This document shows positions 24,162 to 29,497 of a DNA stretch of 29,497 bases, piece after piece. Source of the DNA: Clostridiales bacterium (GTDB lineage Bacteria; Bacillota_A; Clostridia; Saccharofermentanales; Saccharofermentanaceae); the NCBI GenBank assembly GCA_024695545.1, contig JAILHZ010000048.1, positions 1 through 29,497 on the forward strand, in the 5' to 3' direction. A program made the position numbers and the translations under genes. The notes under the pieces were generated by a model. It was not told the DNA's origin and ran no database searches. It was given only the letters and a program-made list of their open reading frames with translations. Position 1 is the first letter of the stretch; each line of letters begins with the position of its first letter.

Positions 24162-26829
24162 TCCGAAACAGGCCTCCGAACAGAGCGAACTATTCCATTC
24201 ATCCCACCTGATGGTGCTGATCACATTTACGGTATGTACGGCACTGCTCATCGGAGAATCGATCCTGATGGGCTGGGAACTGTTTATCCTTCCACTGATC
24301 TGTGTCGCCGTGATCATCTGCTGGGTCGTTCACTTCAGACAGGACGCATCTCCCGTATTCCGCCTGCGGATATACGGTATCCTGATGATGTGTACGGCCT
24401 TTTTCTATGGTATCCACCGCACATCGACCTTTGATCTTGCCATCGTCATGGCCATGCTGATCATCCTTTTCACGACGACCGGCATGAAGGGCCTGATCAC
24501 GATGTGCCAGATCACCTACTATGCAACCATGGCTTATAACCTGTCTGTCATGGCCTACGAAGGAGAGACCTTTGACTCCCTGACAGTGACAAGGATCCTT
24601 CTTCATCTGGCACTTATATTCGTAGTCGGATGGTTTGCAAAGCTGATCATCGACAGATGGACACAGGTGATCACGAATTCGCAGGATGAGATCGTTCAGC
24701 TGACCGAAGCGACAGAGCGTCTCAATGATTTCCTCGCAAATGTTTCCCATGAGATCAGAACACCTGTTAATGCCGTTATCGGACTGACCAGCATCTGTAT
24801 CGAGAAGTCCCAGAACCGTGAGATCTACGGCGATCTGGTCGCCGTACGCGAGGCCGGCCGCAGGGTGGCGGATCAGATCAGTGATATTCTCGACTACTCC
24901 GAACTCGACCGAAAGAAAGCCGTCAGCAATAACGAAGACTATATGCTCAGTTCTGTCCTCCACGATCTCGTAACCGAGCTTCGTGTGATCAAGTCCAAAG
25001 AAGTAGAGCTGATCATTGATGTAGACCCGGCGATCCCGGCGGTCATGAATACGGATGTCTCGAAACTGAAGAAGATCCTCCGTGCGCTGATCGGCAACGG
25101 ACTGAAGTATACGAAAAAGGGCGGCGTCTATGTACGTATCGTCAGTGAGAAACAGAGCTACGGCGTCAACCTCTGTATCGAGGTCACGGATACCGGTATC
25201 GGTATGTCGGACTATGAACTCGAGAAGGTCTACGACAGTTTCTATCAGGCGGATTCCGGCCGTGCGAGAATGGGCGGCGGATTAGGCCTCGGCCTTGCGA
25301 TCGTATCCGGATTTGTCTCGCTCCTCGGCGGCTTTATGACCATCACGAGCAAGCAGGATCACGGTACGACCGTTCATGTCAGCCTGCCGCAGAAGGTGAT
25401 CGATCCGACGAGCTGCATGTCTGTTGCACATCCTGACGAACTGATCCTCGGTGCGTATCTCCACTTCGAAAAATACTCCGACCCGCAGGTGCGTGATTAC
25501 TATAACTCCATGGTACTCAACATCGTTAAGGGCCTGGGTGTCCAGATGCACCGTGTAAATAATCCGGAGGATCTCAAGCTCCTACACAGCACGATCCACA
25601 TGACACACCTTTTTGTTGCGGAAGAAGAGTATGCTTCCAATATTGATATGATCGAAGAGTATGCCAAGGATATGATCGTCGTTGTTGTAGCAAACGGTGA
25701 TTTCAAACTTTCCGCAGGCTCCCGCGCGAGAGTCATGGAAAAACCGTTCTACTGCTTCCCGGTCGTATCCGTTCTCAACTCGAGTATCCATGATAAACAG
25801 ACCGCCGGATTTAAGATGTACTGCAAGGGCGTCAAGGCACTGGTCGTCGACGATGAACCGATGAACCTGGTCGTTGGCAAGAGCATCTTTAAGAGCTACG
25901 GCATGGAAGTTACCACAGTGCTTTCCGGACAGGAATCGATCGATATCTGCAGAGAACAGGTCTTCGACATTATCTTCATGGACCACATGATGGGCGGCAT
26001 GGACGGTGTCGAGGCGATGAAGAGGATCCGCGCGGATGTCGCGGGAAAGAACGGCGAGGTACCGATCGTTGCGCTTACGGCCAACGCGATGAGTTCTGCC
26101 AAACAGATGTTCCTGTCTGAGGGCTTTGACGGATTCGTCAGTAAGCCGATCGAGACGGATGAACTCGAGCGCGTCATGCGTCAGGTGCTTCCGAAGGCAC
26201 TTGTTACCTACGAAGAGATCGAGAAGATCGCGGCTACAGAAACGGATTATGAGGAGATGCGCAGAGAACCTTCCCCGAAGGTCAGTGCACTTTCTCTCCG
26301 TGAACAGCTCAAGCCGTATTCGGTCGACACCGATGCCGGCATGAAGTACTGCATGGGTGACTTTGATTTCTATAAGTCGCTGCTGGTCCAGTTCGCGACC
26401 GAGTCCGAGCAGAAGATCCCCCTGATCGGAAGATACTATGAGTCTTCCGACTGGAAAAATTATGAGATCCTCGTGCATGCTCTGAAGAGTACGTCGAAGA
26501 TGATCGGTGCCGGCAATCTTTCCGAGTCGGCAAAAGAACTCGAGATGGCGGCGAAGGAGAAGAAGGAAGAATTCATCGCCGAGAACCACTACCCGCTGAT
26601 GGGTGAGTACAGCCATCTGGCGAAAGGACTTTCTGCGATCCTTTCTGATGAGATTGAGGCGGCCCGAAAGGAAAAGAATAAGACGGAGGACGAAACGGAA
26701 GTATCTTCTGAACCGGAAGAGGAAGTCCTCGAGTTCTCCGCCGGTGAAGACTCGCCGGAAAATAAGGAGAATGATGAGGAGATCCTCGAGTTCATTCCCG
26801 AAGATGAGGAAGGAGGGGTAGAAAAATGA
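24154..26829 (+). CDS. Membrane hybrid histidine kinase with pseudo-receiver, REC and HPt
   Basis: The ATG at 24154 is seven bases after AAGGAG; an ATG six bases earlier lies too close to it. The 891-residue protein has about five or six N-terminal spans (residues 10-170), HisKA with H199 in VSHEIRTP, and HATPase with NGLKYTKKG, DTGIGM and GLGLGLAIVSG. A receiver-like domain without the acidic pocket follows (about 427-548; FVAEEEY where the phospho-Asp should be, MEKPF retained). A true REC has D610 in IIFMDHMMGG, and an HPt has H775 in VHALKST. The acidic tail contains two copies of E-E-[IV]-L-E-F. No extracellular sensor is seen, so the membrane domain itself probably senses. Its stop overlaps the next start by four bases. 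Confidence 0.92.
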   Translation: MTNPKQASEQSELFHSSHLMVLITFTVCTALLIGESILMGWELFILPLICVAVIICWVVHFRQDASPVFRLRIYGILMMCTAFFYGIHRTSTFDLAIVMAMLIILFTTTGMKGLITMCQITYYATMAYNLSVMAYEGETFDSLTVTRILLHLALIFVVGWFAKLIIDRWTQVITNSQDEIVQLTEATERLNDFLANVSHEIRTPVNAVIGLTSICIEKSQNREIYGDLVAVREAGRRVADQISDILDYSELDRKKAVSNNEDYMLSSVLHDLVTELRVIKSKEVELIIDVDPAIPAVMNTDVSKLKKILRALIGNGLKYTKKGGVYVRIVSEKQSYGVNLCIEVTDTGIGMSDYELEKVYDSFYQADSGRARMGGGLGLGLAIVSGFVSLLGGFMTITSKQDHGTTVHVSLPQKVIDPTSCMSVAHPDELILGAYLHFEKYSDPQVRDYYNSMVLNIVKGLGVQMHRVNNPEDLKLLHSTIHMTHLFVAEEEYASNIDMIEEYAKDMIVVVVANGDFKLSAGSRARVMEKPFYCFPVVSVLNSSIHDKQTAGFKMYCKGVKALVVDDEPMNLVVGKSIFKSYGMEVTTVLSGQESIDICREQVFDIIFMDHMMGGMDGVEAMKRIRADVAGKNGEVPIVALTANAMSSAKQMFLSEGFDGFVSKPIETDELERVMRQVLPKALVTYEEIEKIAATETDYEEMRREPSPKVSALSLREQLKPYSVDTDAGMKYCMGDFDFYKSLLVQFATESEQKIPLIGRYYESSDWKNYEILVHALKSTSKMIGAGNLSESAKELEMAAKEKKEEFIAENHYPLMGEYSHLAKGLSAILSDEIEAARKEKNKTEDETEVSSEPEEEVLEFSAGEDSPENKENDEEILEFIPEDEEGGVEK

Positions 26830-29497
26830 AAGGCATTATCGACTACATTTTCAGACCCTCGACACACGATCCGGAAGTCGTGAAGTCAATCTATAAAGGA
26901 ATGGTAAGGACTACGCGCGCGATGGTTGCTTTTGCCATGGCATTTGTCTTCGCGTTTTTTCTCTGGACGCTCATCGAGCCTTCCGCCTTTGATAATAGTC
27001 TGCCGTTCCACAGACTTCTCTATCTTTCGTTCCTGCTTACAGGCTGTTTCTGGTTCCTTCTTGTAAACTACGCGATGAAGGATTTCGACACAAGATATAA
27101 GGTCATGCACTTCTCGAGTCCATTTCTGGGCATCATGATCTACGGACTTTGTATCGCACTGTCATTTGTAAACGTACACTTTAATTCCTATATTGATACG
27201 ACGATCTTCCTGGCTGTTTCCCTGATGGTACCGATATGTATTTATCTGAAGCCTCTGGAGTACATCTGCCTGGTCACAGTCTCGGATGCGGGCATGGGAC
27301 TTCTGGTTTACATCGCATATGCGAAGAAGCATATCACGTCACAGGAATCCTTTGTTAACTTCCTCGTGTTCCTCATCTTCCAGATGGTTATGGGTGTCGT
27401 CATGCTCTACACGAAGTACTGCCTGCAGAAAGAGATCGTTACGGCGAACCGCCAGCATCAGGAGATCGAGATGCTCAACAAGGCGCAGAACAGTTTCTTC
27501 TCGAACATGAGCCATGAGATCAGAACACCGATCAACACGATTATCGGACTTAACGAGATGATCCTTCGTGAGGATGTCAGTGAAGAGGTTATGGAAGATG
27601 CCGCTAACATCAAGTCGGCAGGTAAACTCCTTCTGAACCTGATCAACGATATCCTCGATATGTCGAAGATCCAGTCGGGCAGAATGCAGCTGCTTTCTGC
27701 TCCTTATCAGACAGGCGAGATGCTCTCGGATCTTGTCGGTATGATGTGGATCCGCGCCAAGGAAAAGAAACTCGATTTCCATGTCGATGTCTCACCGGAG
27801 ATCCCGAATGAACTCATCGGTGACGATGTCCGCATCAAGCAGATCCTGATCAATGTCCTCAATAACGCCGTCAAGTATACGAAAGAGGGTTCCGTTACTC
27901 TGTCTGTCCAGTGTGAAATGGCCGATGAGCATACCTGCAACATGATCTATAACGTGACGGATACCGGCGTCGGTATCAAGCCTGAGGATATTCCGTATCT
28001 GTTCTCGGCATTTAAACGTGTGGATGAAGATTCGAACAAGCATATCGAGGGTACAGGCTTAGGTCTTTCCATCGTTAAGCAGCTTGTTGATCTCATGGGC
28101 GGTAAGGTCACCGTGAACAGCGTCTACACCAAGGGATCCACGTTCATTATCGAGATCCCGCAGAGATGTGAGACTGAATCGAAAGTCGGTCAGTATAACT
28201 TTGACAAGGGCGATGTGCTCAGCCATAAGCAGGAATATGTGCCGAAGTTCGAGGCTTCGGAAGCAAGGATCCTCGTCGTCGACGATAACGAAGCGAACCT
28301 CATGGTCGTAAGCAAGCTCCTGCGTGAGACAAAGGTGCGTATCGACACTGCCATGAGCGGCGCCGAGGCACTCAGAAAGACACTGAACATCCGTTATGAT
28401 GTAATCTTCATGGATCATCTTATGCCGGAGATGGACGGTATCGAGTGCAAAAGGAAGATCTTGGAGCAGACCGGCGGACGCAGCCGTGAGACAAGTATTG
28501 TTATCCTGACGGCAAACGCGGATGAGGAAAACCGTGCGCTCTATGCGAAGGAGAACTTCGACGGATATCTGGTCAAGCCGGTCAGCGGTTCGGAACTGGA
28601 AAATGAACTGTACCGTCTCCTGCCGAAGGATATCGTGCATATCACCGGTAACCGCACGGAGATCGCGGAAGAGTCGATCTCCTGGATGAACGGCAGCAAG
28701 ATGAGAAAGAGAGTCGTAATCACGACCGAGAGTGTTGCCGATCTTCCGCAGGAACTGATCGACAAGTACGATATCGCCGTTCTGCCGCATAAGGTCCGGA
28801 CCGCCGAAGGTATCTTCAAAGACGGAAAGGAAATCGATACCAAAGGTATCCTGAAGTATATGGAGGATGATACCCGCTCGGTCATGACAATGACGCCGGA
28901 TGTGAAGGAAGTCGAAGAGTTCTTCTCAAGACAGCTCACGATTGCGAATAACATCATTCATATCTCCATCTCGAGCAAGGTTGAGCACAGCGGATTTGCC
29001 GTGGCAAAAGAAGCTGCGAAATCGTTCGACAGCGTATTCGTTCTGGATACCGGTCACCTCTCGAGCGGTCAGGGTATCCTGGCAATCGAAGCCTGCCGTA
29101 TGGCGGAGGATGGAAAGAGCCCGGAGGAGATCCAGGCCCGCATCGAAAGATTGAAGAAGAAAGTACACACGAGCTTCATCGTGGATAACCTTGACTTCCT
29201 TGCAAGAGCCAAGCAGGTCAGCAAAGGCGTGGCCAACCTGGTAAATTCTCTTATGGGAAGACCGGTGCTGGTACTTAAGAAAGGTAATATGGGACTGGGC
29301 AAGCTCTACTTCGGTTCCAGAAAGAGAGCCTGGAAAAAGTATATCAACAAGTGCCTCGCCAGTGAGAGACCGATCGATACGAGAATCCTGTTCGTGACCT
29401 ATGTCGGTATCAGCAAGCGTGATATGGACTGGATCCGTGAGCAGATCAACAAGCGTATGACATTCGATGAGGTCTACTTCCAGCAGGCCTCCCCGGC
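26826..29497 (+). CDS. Hybrid histidine kinase fused to a DegV domain (partial)
   Basis: Starts at ATGA shared with the previous stop; open to the window end (890 codons). About six membrane spans (30-205) precede HisKA with H230 in MSHEIRTP and HATPase with NVLNNAVKYT, DTGVGI and GTGLGLS. REC has D530 in VIFMDHLMPE. From residue 626 the frame continues without a stop into a DegV/FakB domain: VVITTESVADLP, TMTPD (687-692 area), ISSKVEHSGFAVAK (S716, S717, S722, G723), VLDTGHLSSGQG, VDNLDFLARAKQV, GRPVLVLKKG and SRKRAWKKY (R832). DegV proteins bind a fatty acid and present it to FakA kinase. No HPt is present; those of the two other kinases could serve. Only the last few tens of residues should be missing. 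Confidence 0.92.
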   Translation, partial: MKGIIDYIFRPSTHDPEVVKSIYKGMVRTTRAMVAFAMAFVFAFFLWTLIEPSAFDNSLPFHRLLYLSFLLTGCFWFLLVNYAMKDFDTRYKVMHFSSPFLGIMIYGLCIALSFVNVHFNSYIDTTIFLAVSLMVPICIYLKPLEYICLVTVSDAGMGLLVYIAYAKKHITSQESFVNFLVFLIFQMVMGVVMLYTKYCLQKEIVTANRQHQEIEMLNKAQNSFFSNMSHEIRTPINTIIGLNEMILREDVSEEVMEDAANIKSAGKLLLNLINDILDMSKIQSGRMQLLSAPYQTGEMLSDLVGMMWIRAKEKKLDFHVDVSPEIPNELIGDDVRIKQILINVLNNAVKYTKEGSVTLSVQCEMADEHTCNMIYNVTDTGVGIKPEDIPYLFSAFKRVDEDSNKHIEGTGLGLSIVKQLVDLMGGKVTVNSVYTKGSTFIIEIPQRCETESKVGQYNFDKGDVLSHKQEYVPKFEASEARILVVDDNEANLMVVSKLLRETKVRIDTAMSGAEALRKTLNIRYDVIFMDHLMPEMDGIECKRKILEQTGGRSRETSIVILTANADEENRALYAKENFDGYLVKPVSGSELENELYRLLPKDIVHITGNRTEIAEESISWMNGSKMRKRVVITTESVADLPQELIDKYDIAVLPHKVRTAEGIFKDGKEIDTKGILKYMEDDTRSVMTMTPDVKEVEEFFSRQLTIANNIIHISISSKVEHSGFAVAKEAAKSFDSVFVLDTGHLSSGQGILAIEACRMAEDGKSPEEIQARIERLKKKVHTSFIVDNLDFLARAKQVSKGVANLVNSLMGRPVLVLKKGNMGLGKLYFGSRKRAWKKYINKCLASERPIDTRILFVTYVGISKRDMDWIREQINKRMTFDEVYFQQASP

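Noticed and set aside
28701..29497. Separate degV gene starting at the ATG at 28701
   Set aside because: The kinase frame runs into it without a stop and no ribosome site precedes that ATG, so a fusion is the simpler reading.

Overview
The window reads as chromosomal DNA of a low-to-mid GC Gram-positive anaerobe of the class Clostridia (Bacillota). The signs are strong GGAGG-type ribosome sites before almost every gene, intrinsic hairpin-plus-T terminators, a four-cysteine TSCPD protein, and several clostridial-style hybrid kinases with HPt domains. I cannot place it more precisely from sequence alone. I see no tRNA, rRNA, CRISPR array, insertion sequence or phage gene.

Left part (1-8016). 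The tail of an unknown gene ends at 51 and is followed by a strong terminator. A possible tiny lipoprotein-like ORF lies on the minus strand. An ACT-domain protein and a GNAT acetyltransferase follow on the plus strand. They converge, across three related hairpins, on a minus-strand operon of DUF1015 protein, FAD oxidoreductase and a large DUF2298 (YYY) membrane protein. A WYL-type regulator is divergent from that operon.

Middle part (8017-18779). alaS and a HIT-family gene form one unit; the hairpin before alaS overlaps a candidate alaS promoter. Next come a secreted polysaccharide deacetylase carrying six DUF4214-like repeats, then a MoxR ATPase / DUF58 / membrane transglutaminase operon with its own promoter. 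Two small minus-strand genes follow: a TSCPD protein and an unrecognised protein with two similar halves.

Right part (18956-29497). This is the most unusual region: four tightly coupled or overlapping plus-strand genes behind one good promoter. They encode (1) a dCache hybrid histidine kinase with REC and HPt, (2) a REC-GGDEF-degenerate GGDEF-REC-HD-GYP protein that could both make and break cyclic di-GMP, (3) a multi-span membrane hybrid kinase with a pseudo-receiver, REC and HPt, and (4) a six-span membrane hybrid kinase whose C-terminus is a DegV (FakB-like fatty-acid-binding) domain. The set looks like a self-contained phosphorelay feeding a c-di-GMP switch, with a possible lipid-related input or output on the last kinase. 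The window ends inside that gene, probably a few tens of residues before its stop.
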